DNA from: Giesbergeria anulus
Lineage (GTDB): Bacteria > Pseudomonadota > Gammaproteobacteria > Burkholderiales > Burkholderiaceae_C
DNA length: 64,000 bases
Direction: 5' to 3'
Assembly (NCBI RefSeq): GCF_900111115.1
Contig: NZ_FOGD01000012.1
Span: 1 to 64,000, forward strand
A model generated the notes under the pieces. That model did not search any database, was not told the origin of the DNA, and saw only the letters and a list, made by a program, of their open reading frames with translations. A program made the translations under genes and the position numbers. This document shows positions 18,899 to 30,833 of the stretch, piece by piece. Each line of letters opens with the position of its first letter. Position 1 is the stretch's first letter.

Positions 18899-20500
18899 TT
18901 AACCCACCGCTGGTGCTGCTTGGTAAAACTGCACCTGATTGCGCCCGGCCTCTTTGGCTCGGTACATGGCGGCATCGGCCTGATCGAGCAATTGGGCTGG
19001 GGTGCTGCCGTGCCCGCAAAAGAAGGTCACACCAGCACTGGCGGTGCAATGGTGTTCTACCGTGTGGGACTGGCCGTCTTGGGTCACTTGCAAGCGGTAA
19101 GGCTCCGACAGGGCTTGGATGATTTTCTCTGCCACATGGCGTGCTTGTTCGGTGGCGGTGGGCAGGTTGGGGCTCAGGCCATTGAGCACCACCACAAACT
19201 CATCGCCCCCTAAGCGTGCAGCGTTATCGGTGCCCCGGATGCTCTGGCATAGGCGCTGCGCCACTTCTATCAGCAGCAGATCGCCCACATTGTGGCCATA
19301 GCGGTCGTTCAGGGGTTTGAAGTTGTCTAAATCCATAAACAGCACCGCGCTGTGTTGCTGGCTACGCTGGTTTTGTGCCATTGCCCGCTCTAGGTGCTCA
19401 TGCAGTAAACGGCGGTTGGGCAGGTGCGTCAGGGCATCATGAAATGCCAGCTCGCGGATGCGCGCGTCTATCTCTTGGCGCTCGGTGATATCAGAGCAAA
19501 AATTGAGCGTGGAGGGCTGGTCGCACCAGTCGATAGCCACGCCGCTGATCTCCATCCAGCGCACGCCGTGCGTTTTGGTTTCTACGCGGGCCGGGTATTT
19601 CAAATCGTCAGCGTGGCCTTCTAAGCGCTTTTGGTGGTTCTCGCATACCAGAGCGCGGTCATCGGGGTGGATAAAGCGCAGGATTGGTTGGCCGAGCAAT
19701 TCATCATGGTTATAGCCAAACAGCTCGATAAACTTGGGATTGACAAAGCGCAGGATGCCTTTTTCGAGCACGCAAATGCCCTCGTTGGCCGATTCGATCA
19801 GTTTGCGGTAGCGGTCTTCGCTGTCTACCCGCGCCTGCTCGGTACGCTCTTGCACCATGACCAGCATACCGACCGACAGCAGCAGGGTATCGAGCAGCGA
19901 TAGCATGAAGCTCAAAATTACTGTGATGGTGGAGTCAGTGACCTTTTGTGCCGGATCCCAGCCTGCCAAAGTGACCACGATCCGGTAGATCATGGTCAAG
20001 GCGGTAAATACGGCGGCAAAACCCAAGATGTATTGGCCGCGCCCAGCGGTTTGATGACGCCATTGCCACAGCAGTACCGACATGTGGACAAATTGCAGCA
20101 AAGTGATGGCCGATAGCAGTATCCGGCGCGCTTGGTATGCATCGACCAGCCACCAAGTGCCCAGCCCCACCAAAACTACCGGAATAGCCACCAACCCCCT
20201 AGGGGGTGTGCGGCACTGAAAGCGGTATAGCGCCAGCACATACAGCGCCATCGCCCCATTGATCGCTATATTGGCTAGTACCACCGACAGCAGTGGTGAC
20301 ACCTGACCACGCAAAAAGAACAGGGCATAACCCATGCCCTGTGACATCAGGCCGAAAGAAAAAACCAACAAATCGGGCTGGCGGCGGTAAGCCACCGAAG
20401 CAATTGACAATGCCATTGCCGTCACGCCGACGAAGAGCATGACAAACATGGTGGGAATATGCAGGCTTGTCACGGTGGCGGTGGTAGGCAATGGTGGCAA
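18899..20500 (-). CDS. Membrane diguanylate cyclase with PAS domain
   Basis: The 533-residue protein has about seven hydrophobic segments in the first 215 residues, forming an integral membrane sensor of the MASE kind. A PAS domain (about 225-345, with RFVNPKFIELFGYN and FCSDITERQEID) and a GGDEF domain (about 350-528) follow. The catalytic motif is GGDEF and RGTD lies five residues upstream, so an inhibitory I-site is kept. It probably makes cyclic di-GMP in response to an unknown membrane or cytoplasmic signal. No EAL domain is present. It lies 44 bases downstream of rng on the same strand. Confidence 0.92.
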   Translation of the reverse strand: MPPLPTTATVTSLHIPTMFVMLFVGVTAMALSIASVAYRRQPDLLVFSFGLMSQGMGYALFFLRGQVSPLLSVVLANIAINGAMALYVLALYRFQCRTPPRGLVAIPVVLVGLGTWWLVDAYQARRILLSAITLLQFVHMSVLLWQWRHQTAGRGQYILGFAAVFTALTMIYRIVVTLAGWDPAQKVTDSTITVILSFMLSLLDTLLLSVGMLVMVQERTEQARVDSEDRYRKLIESANEGICVLEKGILRFVNPKFIELFGYNHDELLGQPILRFIHPDDRALVCENHQKRLEGHADDLKYPARVETKTHGVRWMEISGVAIDWCDQPSTLNFCSDITERQEIDARIRELAFHDALTHLPNRRLLHEHLERAMAQNQRSQQHSAVLFMDLDNFKPLNDRYGHNVGDLLLIEVAQRLCQSIRGTDNAARLGGDEFVVVLNGLSPNLPTATEQARHVAEKIIQALSEPYRLQVTQDGQSHTVEHHCTASAGVTFFCGHGSTPAQLLDQADAAMYRAKEAGRNQVQFYQAAPAVG

Positions 20501-20544
20501 ACGAACAGCCTAGGGGCGGGCCACCATCTTATGCGCGATAGGCG

Positions 20545-22041
20545 CTAGAGCAGCACAATGTCGTACTGTTCTTGCCCAATAGCGTTTTCTGCTTGCAAAG
20601 AGATAGGCTTGCCAATAAAGTCACTCAGGCCCGCCAGATGCTGGCTTTCTTCGTCCAGCAGCAGTTCCACCACTTGGGGGGCTGCCACCACACGAAATTC
20701 ACGCGGGTGGAATTGGCGTGCCTCGCGCAAAATCTCGCGCAAGATGTCGTAGGCGACGCTGCGCACGGTTTTGATGGCACCACGCCCTTGGCACGAGGGG
20801 CAAGGCTCACACAGCATGTGCGCTAACGAGTCACGGGTGCGCTTGCGCGTCATCTCCACCAGCCCCAGTTGCGAAAAGCCGCCCGCCATTGTCTTCACGC
20901 GGTCACGGGCCAGTTGCTTTTTGAACTCGGCCAGCACCGCTTGCTGGTGGTCTTCGCGCACCATATCAATAAAATCGACAATGATGATGCCACCCAGATT
21001 GCGCAGGCGCAGTTGCCGTGCAATGGCCCCAGCGGCTTCTAGGTTGGTTTTAAAGATCGTGTCGTCAAAATTGCGCGCCCCGACAAAACCGCCGGTGTTC
21101 ACATCCACGGTGGTCAGGGCTTCGGTTTGGTCAATGATGAGGTAGCCGCCCGATTTCAGATCTACCCGGCGGCCCAGCGCACGGGCAATTTCTTCGTCAA
21201 TCGAATACAAATCGAAGATCGGGCGCTCGCCCTTGTAATGCTGCAACTTTGCGGCAGCGGCGGGCATAAATTCTTGACCAAAGGCGCGCAGGCGCTGGAA
21301 CTGCTCCATCGAGTCGAGCCGGATGGTGTGCGTATGTTCGCCCACCAAATCACGCAGCACCCGCTGCAATAAATCCAAGTCTTGCAGCAGTAGCGATTTG
21401 GGTGGCTGCTTGAGCGAGGCTTGCTTGGTGCGCGCCCAAGTTTTGCGCAAGTAGGCGATGTCTTCGGCCAGTTCGGTATCAGTGGCATCTTCGCCATTGG
21501 TGCGCAGGATAAAGCCACCACCGCCGCCGGTTTCTTTGCTGCCCACCAGCGCCTGCAAGCGGGCACGCAGGGCGTCGCGCTCGGCCACGGGTATTTTTTG
21601 CGACACGCCTACATGGTCGTCTTGTGGCAAGAACACTAGTAAGCGCCCAGCAATGCTGATTTGCGTGGACAAGCGTGCGCCTTTGGTGCCCATGGGGTCT
21701 TTGACCACCTGCACGATCAGCGTTTGGCCTTCAAATACCTGTTTTTCAATTGGCACCAGTGGCTCGCCCTTGCGCGCCAGCGCGGGCGGCTCGCCGTCGG
21801 GCTGGCGCTGCCAAACATCAGCTACGTGCAAAAAGGCAGCGCGCTCTAGCCCGATATCGATAAAAGCCGACTGCATACCCGGCAGTACGCGCACCACTTT
21901 GCCCAAATAGACATTGCCCACCAGGCCGCGCTCTAGCGGGCGCTCTAGGTGCAGCTCTTGCACCGCGCCGTTCTCGACGATGGCAACGCGGGTTTCTTGG
22001 GGCGACCAGTTGATGAGGATGTCTTGTTGCAGGCTGGGCAT
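20545..22041 (-). CDS. rng: Ribonuclease G
   Basis: RNase G is an endoribonuclease that processes the 5' end of 16S rRNA and degrades some mRNAs. The 498-residue protein has an S1-type RNA-binding domain (about residues 35-125, with AFIDIGLERAAFLHVADVW). The catalytic core contains VDVNTGGFVGARN and IIIVDFIDM with the metal-binding aspartates, and the zinc-link CEPCPSCQGRG. It lacks the long C-terminal scaffold of RNase E. I chose the ATG at 22041 (MPSLQQDILINWS); the longer frame would overlap maf. It lies 37 bases downstream of maf, an arrangement also known from other proteobacteria. Confidence 0.95.
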   Translation of the reverse strand: MPSLQQDILINWSPQETRVAIVENGAVQELHLERPLERGLVGNVYLGKVVRVLPGMQSAFIDIGLERAAFLHVADVWQRQPDGEPPALARKGEPLVPIEKQVFEGQTLIVQVVKDPMGTKGARLSTQISIAGRLLVFLPQDDHVGVSQKIPVAERDALRARLQALVGSKETGGGGGFILRTNGEDATDTELAEDIAYLRKTWARTKQASLKQPPKSLLLQDLDLLQRVLRDLVGEHTHTIRLDSMEQFQRLRAFGQEFMPAAAAKLQHYKGERPIFDLYSIDEEIARALGRRVDLKSGGYLIIDQTEALTTVDVNTGGFVGARNFDDTIFKTNLEAAGAIARQLRLRNLGGIIIVDFIDMVREDHQQAVLAEFKKQLARDRVKTMAGGFSQLGLVEMTRKRTRDSLAHMLCEPCPSCQGRGAIKTVRSVAYDILREILREARQFHPREFRVVAAPQVVELLLDEESQHLAGLSDFIGKPISLQAENAIGQEQYDIVLL

Positions 22042-22078
22042 GGGGGGTGGGTGCGCACGGGCGCACGGCAAAGGGGAA

Positions 22079-22708
22079 TCAGAGGGCAAATCCGACGCCG
22101 CGCAGCAATTGCGCGGTTTCGAACAGGGGTAGTCCCATGATGCCTGAATAACTGCCGCTGATGTGCTGCACGTAGGCCGCTGCCAGACCTTGAATGCCAT
22201 AGGCACCAGCCTTGCCCAGCGGCTCACCACTGGCTACATAGGCGGCAATTTGCTCTGTGCTCATGGGGGCAAAAGTGACCCGCGATACCGACAAAGCGCT
22301 CCAGCGCTGCGTGCCGTGTTGCAAGGCCACGGCGGTGAGCACGCGGTGCGTGCTGCCCGACAGTTGCGCCAGCATCTGCGCGGCGTGCGCTGCATCGTCG
22401 GGCTTGCCAAAAATGGTGCGTCCTTGGGCCACGGTGGTGTCGGCACACAAAATGGGCGCGGGTGGCAACCCCCGGCGGGCATGGCGGGCCACGGCGGCAT
22501 CGAGTTTCAGGGCCGTAACGCGCTGCACATAGGTGGTAGGCGCTTCGTTGGGCCGCACGGCTTCTAGGGCCTCGGCGTCTTCGGCCTCATCGGGGTGGTT
22601 GGGTGCGTGGGCCAGCAACAACTGGTGCGCGATGCCCAATTGTTCTAGCAATTGGCTGCGGCGCGGGCTTTGCGAGGCCAAATAAATAAAAGAGGAATGG
22701 TGGCTCAC
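22079..22708 (-). CDS. maf: Maf-family nucleoside triphosphate pyrophosphatase
   Basis: The 209-residue protein belongs to the Maf/YhdE house-cleaning pyrophosphatases that hydrolyse dTTP/UTP or modified nucleotides. It starts with [17 protein letters not shown] and keeps the catalytic loop [11 protein letters not shown], the KPDD segment and [14 protein letters not shown] short insertion around residues 35-55 ([17 protein letters not shown]) is somewhat longer than usual. It heads the maf-rng pair and is divergent from the roxA-like gene, leaving 180 bases between them. I see no strong operator in that interval. Confidence 0.93.
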   Translation of the reverse strand: MSHHSSFIYLASQSPRRSQLLEQLGIAHQLLLAHAPNHPDEAEDAEALEAVRPNEAPTTYVQRVTALKLDAAVARHARRGLPPAPILCADTTVAQGRTIFGKPDDAAHAAQMLAQLSGSTHRVLTAVALQHGTQRWSALSVSRVTFAPMSTEQIAAYVASGEPLGKAGAYGIQGLAAAYVQHISGSYSGIMGLPLFETAQLLRGVGFAL

Positions 22709-22888
22709 GGTTCAGACGGGCATCAGACTTCCTTTGGTAGAAGTCGAGAAAGCGCAAAAAGTAGCAACAAAAAGAAAAGTGAAGAGATTACGATACACCA
22801 CGAAGCGGCTTGAAAAAGCCACGGCTGTTCCGTAGCAGAATTGTCGCAGTTTGACCAACAGGCCCTTTGCCGGGCCAGAAACCTTGTC

Positions 22889-24016
22889 ATGGACACCAAG
22901 CAACCCCTCGTCCTACTGGCTGGCCTGACGCCTGCACAGTTTATGCGCCAACATTGGCAGAAAAAACCCCTGCTGGTGCGCCAAGCCATACCGGGCTTCA
23001 AGGCACCGCTGTCGCGGCCCGAATTGTTTGCACTAGCGGCCCAAGAGGGCGTGGAGTCGCGCCTTGTGCAGCAGACCGATGGTGTTTGGTCATTGCGCCA
23101 CGGCCCTCTGCCCCGGCGTGCCTTGCCACCTTTGCAGCGGCCCCATTGGACAGTGTTGGTGCAAGGGGTTGATTTGCACCACGAAGCTGTGCATGCGCTG
23201 ATGCAGCAGTTTCGCTTTGTGCCCGATGCCCGCTTGGACGACTTGATGATCAGCTACGCCAGTGATGGCGGTGGGGTTGGCCCGCACTTTGACAGCTACG
23301 ACGTATTTTTGCTGCAAGCGCAAGGCCGCCGCCGTTGGCGCATTGGGCGGCAAAAGAACCTCACCTTGCGCGACGATATGCCGCTGAAAATCTTGGCCCA
23401 GTTTGAGCCAGAAGAAGAATATGTGCTCGAACCGGGCGATATGCTTTACCTGCCACCGGGTTGGGCGCACGATGGCATTGCTGAGGGCGGCGACTGCATG
23501 ACCTATTCGGTCGGGTTTCGCGTGCCTGAGCGGGTTAATTTGGCACAAGAACTGCTGGTGCGGCTAGCCGATGAAGACGAAGGCGAGCAAGACCAGTTGC
23601 TCTACCAAGACCCGAAACAGCCCGCCGTCAGCCATGCGGCAGAAATTCCTACCACCTTGCATGACTTTGCCCGCAAGGCGCTAGATTGGGCCTTGCAGCA
23701 GCCCCAAGCATTAGAGCGGGCTTTGGGTGAGTACCTGACTGAGCCAAAAGCCAATGTCTGGTTTGAGCCGGGGCCAGAAGGGGTGATGCTAGAGCAGGTG
23801 GTGCTCGACCGGCGCACACGCATGATGTACGACGCCGAGCACATTTTTATCAACGGTGAAAGCTATCGCGCCGCTGGAGAAGATGCGCAACTGATGCGCC
23901 AGTTGGCCAATGACCGCGCTTTGGATGGCCGTGCCTTGGCCCATGCCAGCGACGATGCACTGGAGCTGCTGTCTTCTTGGTGTGATGCCGGTTGGTTGCA
24001 CGCCCAAAAACCCTAA
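22889..24016 (+). CDS. roxA: JmjC-type cupin 2-oxoglutarate oxygenase, RoxA/YcfD-like
   Basis: The 375-residue protein resembles the ribosomal oxygenase that hydroxylates an arginine of ribosomal protein L16. The JmjC cupin (about residues 90-225) carries an HXD motif in VGPHFDSYDVFLLQ and a distal His in LPPGWAHDGIAEG, which bind iron, while RRRWRIG fits the cosubstrate region. The C-terminal part forms the dimer and winged-helix region. The length matches E. coli YcfD (373 residues). I chose the ATG at 22889; a TTG at 22841 is less likely. An unknown gene follows after 15 bases. Confidence 0.88.
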   Translation: MDTKQPLVLLAGLTPAQFMRQHWQKKPLLVRQAIPGFKAPLSRPELFALAAQEGVESRLVQQTDGVWSLRHGPLPRRALPPLQRPHWTVLVQGVDLHHEAVHALMQQFRFVPDARLDDLMISYASDGGGVGPHFDSYDVFLLQAQGRRRWRIGRQKNLTLRDDMPLKILAQFEPEEEYVLEPGDMLYLPPGWAHDGIAEGGDCMTYSVGFRVPERVNLAQELLVRLADEDEGEQDQLLYQDPKQPAVSHAAEIPTTLHDFARKALDWALQQPQALERALGEYLTEPKANVWFEPGPEGVMLEQVVLDRRTRMMYDAEHIFINGESYRAAGEDAQLMRQLANDRALDGRALAHASDDALELLSSWCDAGWLHAQKP

Positions 24017-24031
24017 CTCCAGCGCGTTGCC

Positions 24032-24535
24032 ATGACCGTTGCACCGACCCACCTTTTACCCCAAGGGCGTTTTCAGGGGCGCGAGGCCTTTCAGCAGTTG
24101 GTGCGTGACGCCTTGGCTACCGCTGCCGCTGAAGGTTGGCGCGAGATCATTCTCAGCGACGCCGATTTTCACGATTGGCCCTTGGGCGAGCGTGCGGTGG
24201 TGGAGTCTTTGCAGGCGTGGGCGGGCAGTGGGCGGCGCATGACGCTGCTGGCCTGCCAGTACGACGATGTGCTGCGCCGCCATGCCCGCTTTGTGCAGTG
24301 GCGTCGCACTTGGGATCACCTCCTGACGTGCCGCCGCAGTGCAGCCGCAGATCGGCTGGATGTGCCCAGTGTAATTTGGTCGCCGGGTTGGGTGTTGCAG
24401 CGCCTCGATCCTGAGCGCTGCAACGGCGTGACAGGGGCCGAACCAGAGCGCCGGGTGTTGCAGCGCGAAAGCCTGAATGAGTGGCTGCACAACAAAAGCT
24501 CCCCAGGATTTCCAGCTACCACACTGGGTTTGTAA
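24032..24535 (+). CDS. Conserved hypothetical protein downstream of roxA
   Basis: I do not recognise this 167-residue soluble protein. It has no signal peptide or membrane segment. Its middle contains IILSDADFHDWPLGERAVVESLQAW and MTLLACQYDDVLRRHARFVQWRRTW, an alternating strand-helix pattern with many acidic and aromatic residues. It follows the roxA-like gene after only 15 bases and is probably co-transcribed with it, which hints at a shared role around ribosome modification or redox stress. That link is inference only. Codon use is like its neighbours. Confidence 0.75.
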   Translation: MTVAPTHLLPQGRFQGREAFQQLVRDALATAAAEGWREIILSDADFHDWPLGERAVVESLQAWAGSGRRMTLLACQYDDVLRRHARFVQWRRTWDHLLTCRRSAAADRLDVPSVIWSPGWVLQRLDPERCNGVTGAEPERRVLQRESLNEWLHNKSSPGFPATTLGL

Positions 24536-24645
24536 TCGATTTGTCAGCTCTGTGGCCTGCATTTGGCAGCAAAACTGTCAGATTGTTGCAACGTCTTGGG
24601 TAGGCAGGTATGTGTAAGCGTTAGCCTGTATTGACAGAATCCCAA

Positions 24646-24694
24646 TATAATCGCGGGCTGTAAATAAGTAAGCAGACGCAAAACTTCTTGCGTC
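24646..24694 (+). promoter_or_regulatory. Promoter and leader hairpin of the alanine-rich lipoprotein gene
   Basis: A perfect TATAAT lies at 24646-24651 in a 240-base intergenic stretch, with no convincing -35 at the proper distance; a perfect TTGACA at 24631-24636 is only nine bases away. Downstream, GACGCAA (24675-24681) and TTGCGTC (24688-24694) form a seven-base hairpin in the presumed 125-base leader. Confidence 0.45.
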
Positions 24695-24775
24695 CATTTG
24701 CCCAAGCGTAGTTGGCTGCGCCAAGCCCAACGCGATGGCATCCCCGTTTTTGACTGTCCAACTAGGAAACCTGAA

Positions 24776-25165
24776 ATGAACAAGACCCTTGTCATCGCTT
24801 CGTTGATTGCTGCTGCCGCTCTGGCCGCCTGCGGTAAAAAAGAAACTCCTCCCCCCGCACCAGCACCTGCTCCCGTAGAAGCTCCCGCTGCTGCCCCCGC
24901 TCCTGCTGCTGCCCCTGCTGCCGCTGCTGATGCCGCCCAAGCTGCTGCTGGTGCCGCTGGCGCCGCTGCTGGTGCCGCTGGCGATGCTGCCAAGGCTGCT
25001 GGTGATGCCGCTGCTGGCGCTGCTACTGCCGCTGGCGATGCTGCTAAGGCTGCTGGTGCTGCCGCTGCTGGTGCTGCTACTGCCGCTGGCGATGCTGCCA
25101 AGGCTGCTGCTGACACTGCTGCTGCCGCTGCTGCTCCTGCCGCTGCTCCTGCTGCCGCTAAGTAA
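24776..25165 (+). CDS. Alanine-rich lipoprotein
   Basis: The 129-residue protein starts with a lipoprotein signal peptide (MNKTLVIASLIAAAALAACG). The lipobox LAAC gives a mature protein beginning with Cys at residue 19. The rest is almost wholly Ala with Gly, Pro, Asp and Lys. After a proline-rich stretch come near-repeats of AGDAAKAAG, which may form amphipathic Ala-rich helices. AGGA lies eight bases before the ATG. A structured leader and a strong terminator frame it as a single-gene transcript, and its simple, biased codons suggest high expression. The function is unknown; an envelope structural or stress role is possible. Confidence 0.85.
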   Translation: MNKTLVIASLIAAAALAACGKKETPPPAPAPAPVEAPAAAPAPAAAPAAAADAAQAAAGAAGAAAGAAGDAAKAAGDAAAGAATAAGDAAKAAGAAAAGAATAAGDAAKAAADTAAAAAAPAAAPAAAK

Positions 25166-25179
25166 TAAGCAAGCGCTGT

Positions 25180-25199
25180 TCTGGGGCTAAAGCCCCAGA
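25180..25199 (+). terminator. Hairpin after lipoprotein gene
   Basis: TCTGGGGCT and AGCCCCAGA pair perfectly around an AA centre, 14 bases after the stop codon. There is no T-run, so it is an auxiliary hairpin that could protect the 3' end or slow polymerase before the main terminator. Confidence 0.5.
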
Positions 25200-25206
25200 A
25201 ACTAGC

Positions 25207-25238
25207 AAGCCCCGTGCTCACGCAACGGGGCTTTTTTT
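25207..25238 (+). terminator. Intrinsic terminator of the lipoprotein gene
   Basis: AAGCCCCGT and ACGGGGCTT form a nine-base stem with a nine-base loop, followed directly by a T-run on the plus strand. It ends the lipoprotein transcript before convergent bamC. Confidence 0.9.
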
Positions 25239-25274
25239 ATGCTCCTCCCAAACAAGGGAGGGGCCACTTAGGCG

Positions 25275-26369
25275 TCAGTTGAGCTCGTCGGCTAACACGC
25301 GCACAATGCTGGCTGCACTGGCCGAGGTTTCGGCAGCGCCGCTGGCATTGAGCACCAAGATGGTGGAAGCATTACCCTCGCTGCGCACGACGATACGGTA
25401 TTTTTCTGGCGTGATGGTGGGGGTGCTACTGAGCAGCTTGCTAAAGAAACCCTGCTCTTGCTTGTTGGCGTTGGCCGGGACATAGCGCACAAAGTACAAG
25501 CCTTGGCTGCGGTCGCGGTCTTCTACGGTAAAGCCGGTGCGATCTAGTGCCAGCCCCACCCGACGCCAAGCGCGGTCAAAACCCTCGTTCAGTTGCAGCA
25601 CGGGAGTATTGTTGACGGTTTCGAGGCGCGCAGTGGGGGTAGCTGGGGTAGTAGCTACCGTTGCTGCTTGCGCCTGCTGCTCTTTGCTGGCCCCCAGCTT
25701 GACCATCATGCGGCGCAGAAATTCGGTCTCTAGCTCAGGATCAGCCTGTCGCGGTTGCCAGTGTGTGGCATCTTTGCTGCTGTTGCTATAGACCTCCACC
25801 ATGCCTCGGTGGGCGACATAAATTTCTGTGCCACCATTGGCATTGCGCTCTAAGCGGATGCGAAATTTGTCGCGCTCGCCAGTGGAGTAGATCGAGTCCA
25901 GCACCTTGCCCAGCGCACTGCGGATAAAGTCTTGTGGAATCTTAGCCCGATTTTCTGCCCAATCGGTTTCCATGATGCCCAGATTGGCTTGGTCTTGCAC
26001 CAGCACAAAGCCGTTTTCGAGCCAGAACTCGCGCACAGGTTCCCACAGTTGCTCGGCAGAGCGGTTGACTACCAGCCAGCGCTGGTTGCCTGCGCGCTCA
26101 ATGCGTACATCGCCCAAGCTGTTGACTGCAGTGGCCGGGCCTACCGGCTGCACGGCTTGCTTGGTTTGCAATGCATTGGCTGAGACCACGCCACCGGGGG
26201 CGGCATAACGGCTGTCGCGCGAGAGCTGTTGCAAATCAGGTGGCACCTCCAGCGTGGCAGCCTTGGTGGCACTCTTGTAGTTGATTTTGTCGCTTTCCAG
26301 TGCGGAGCAGGCAGACAGTGCAATCGTCAGGCCCAGCAGGCCCAGTCGTGCAATAGGGGTTGGTTTCAC
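25275..26369 (-). CDS. bamC: Outer membrane assembly lipoprotein BamC (NlpB-like)
   Basis: The 364-residue lipoprotein is the BamC component that helps the BAM complex insert beta-barrel proteins. It has a signal peptide with lipobox (LGLTIALSACSALE), an unstructured segment with DKINYKSA typical of the BamD-binding region, and two repeated helix-grip domains. I chose a GTG start (VKPTPIARLG) because AGGA lies seven bases upstream and the signal peptide then begins normally; the longer frame adds over 90 unrelated residues from the dapA end. It lies 53 bases downstream of dapA, as in other proteobacteria. Confidence 0.9.
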   Translation of the reverse strand: MKPTPIARLGLLGLTIALSACSALESDKINYKSATKAATLEVPPDLQQLSRDSRYAAPGGVVSANALQTKQAVQPVGPATAVNSLGDVRIERAGNQRWLVVNRSAEQLWEPVREFWLENGFVLVQDQANLGIMETDWAENRAKIPQDFIRSALGKVLDSIYSTGERDKFRIRLERNANGGTEIYVAHRGMVEVYSNSSKDATHWQPRQADPELETEFLRRMMVKLGASKEQQAQAATVATTPATPTARLETVNNTPVLQLNEGFDRAWRRVGLALDRTGFTVEDRDRSQGLYFVRYVPANANKQEQGFFSKLLSSTPTITPEKYRIVVRSEGNASTILVLNASGAAETSASAASIVRVLADELN

Positions 26370-26422
26370 GCAGAAATCCTTGAAAAGACAGGCAGGCACA
26401 CTTAGGCTGGCACGCGCAGGGC

Positions 26423-27319
26423 TTAGAGCAATTGGGCGCTGCGCAATGCCGCTTCGACCACGGCTTCGTTGCTGCTGCTCAAAGGCGTCATGGGCAGGCG
26501 CAGAGTGCCGCCACACAGACCCATGCGCTGCATAGCCCACTTGACCGGGATGGGGTTGGCCTCGACAAACAGTTGCTTGTGGATGGGCATGAGCTGGAAT
26601 TGGATTTGCATGGCGCGGGCAATATTGCCTGCCAGCGCTGCGGCGCACAACTCGTGCATCAGGCGTGGGGCCACATTGGCCGAGACGCTGATGTTGCCAT
26701 GACCGCCGCAGAGCATCAGTGCCACAGCGGTAGGATCATCGCCCGAATAGACGCCAAAGCCTTGGGGCACATCACGGATCAGCCATTGGGCGCGCTCGAT
26801 GTTGCCCGTGGCTTCTTTGATGCCGATGATGCCGGGCACTTGGGCCAAGCGCAGCACGGTGTCGTGCTGCATATCGGCCACCGAGCGGCCCGGCACGTTG
26901 TACAAAATGATGGGCAAATCGCCCGTGGCCTCGGCAATGGCCTTGAAATGCTGGTACTGGCCCTCTTGCGTGGGCTTGTTGTAGTAGGGAACGACCTGCA
27001 ACTGGCTGTCGGCACCTACGCCCTTGGCAAACTTGGCTAGCTCAATTGCCTCAGACGTGGAGTTGGCACCGCAGCCCGCCATGATGGGCACGCGCTTGGC
27101 GGCCTGCTCTACGGCTACGCGGATGATCTCGCAGTGCTCTTGCACGTTGACGGTGGGTGACTCGCCCGTAGTGCCAACCACACCAATGCAGTCGGTGCCT
27201 TCGGCAATGTGCCAGTCGATGAGTTTGCGCAAGGTGGGGTAATCCACGCTGCCGTCTTCGTGCATGGGGGTGACGAGGGCGACAATGCTGCCGGTAAGGG
27301 AGACGCTGGAAGTGGTCAT
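26423..27319 (-). CDS. dapA: 4-hydroxy-tetrahydrodipicolinate synthase
   Basis: DapA condenses pyruvate with aspartate semialdehyde in the first committed step of lysine and meso-diaminopimelate synthesis. The 298-residue TIM-barrel protein has [18 protein letters not shown], the Tyr in LYNVPGRS and the Schiff-base lysine in [12 protein letters not shown]. Length and motifs are normal. It is followed by bamC on the same strand, a widely conserved pair that links peptidoglycan precursor and outer-membrane assembly genes by co-transcription. Confidence 0.97.
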   Translation of the reverse strand: MTTSSVSLTGSIVALVTPMHEDGSVDYPTLRKLIDWHIAEGTDCIGVVGTTGESPTVNVQEHCEIIRVAVEQAAKRVPIMAGCGANSTSEAIELAKFAKGVGADSQLQVVPYYNKPTQEGQYQHFKAIAEATGDLPIILYNVPGRSVADMQHDTVLRLAQVPGIIGIKEATGNIERAQWLIRDVPQGFGVYSGDDPTAVALMLCGGHGNISVSANVAPRLMHELCAAALAGNIARAMQIQFQLMPIHKQLFVEANPIPVKWAMQRMGLCGGTLRLPMTPLSSSNEAVVEAALRSAQLL

Positions 27320-27390
27320 ATCCGCAGTGATAAACGGTAAAAGGGCATTCTAACTAGAGGCCGGGTGGGCCGATAGCTGTAGAGACCAAG

Positions 27391-27555
27391 TCAAAAGCAC
27401 GACCAGACCTGATTGGCTAGCAGCACCATGAAGTCGGGCTGGGTGTAGAGTGCAAAAACGGCCAGCAATGCCAGTATGGCAGCAATGCGGGCCAACCAAG
27501 GGAGCCATTGGTGCTCAAGTTGAGCGCTAGAGTCTGCGGACGAGGGTGCCGACAT
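27391..27555 (-). CDS. Small single-span membrane protein
   Basis: This 54-residue frame starts with ATG four bases after the transporter stop and ends in TGA. It begins MSAPSSADSSAQLEHQWLP, then has one hydrophobic span (ARIAAILALLAVFALYT) and a short tail QPDFMVLLANQVWSCF. The close spacing and same strand suggest co-transcription and perhaps a link with the transporter, such as assembly or stability. I recall similar short proteins from Comamonadaceae genomes but know no function for them. Confidence 0.65.
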   Translation of the reverse strand: MSAPSSADSSAQLEHQWLPWLARIAAILALLAVFALYTQPDFMVLLANQVWSCF

Positions 27556-27558
27556 ACT

Positions 27559-30828
<3,270 letters not shown>

Positions 30829-30833
30829 GCTGA

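Noticed and set aside
24631-24651. TTGACA followed by TATAAT as a single promoter
   Set aside because: The spacer is only nine bases instead of about 17, so both boxes cannot serve one sigma-70 promoter.
24800-25160. Repeated GCTGCTG/GATGCTGC units looked like a repeat array
   Set aside because: They encode the Ala-rich lipoprotein in one frame; there are no unique spacers, so it is not a CRISPR array.
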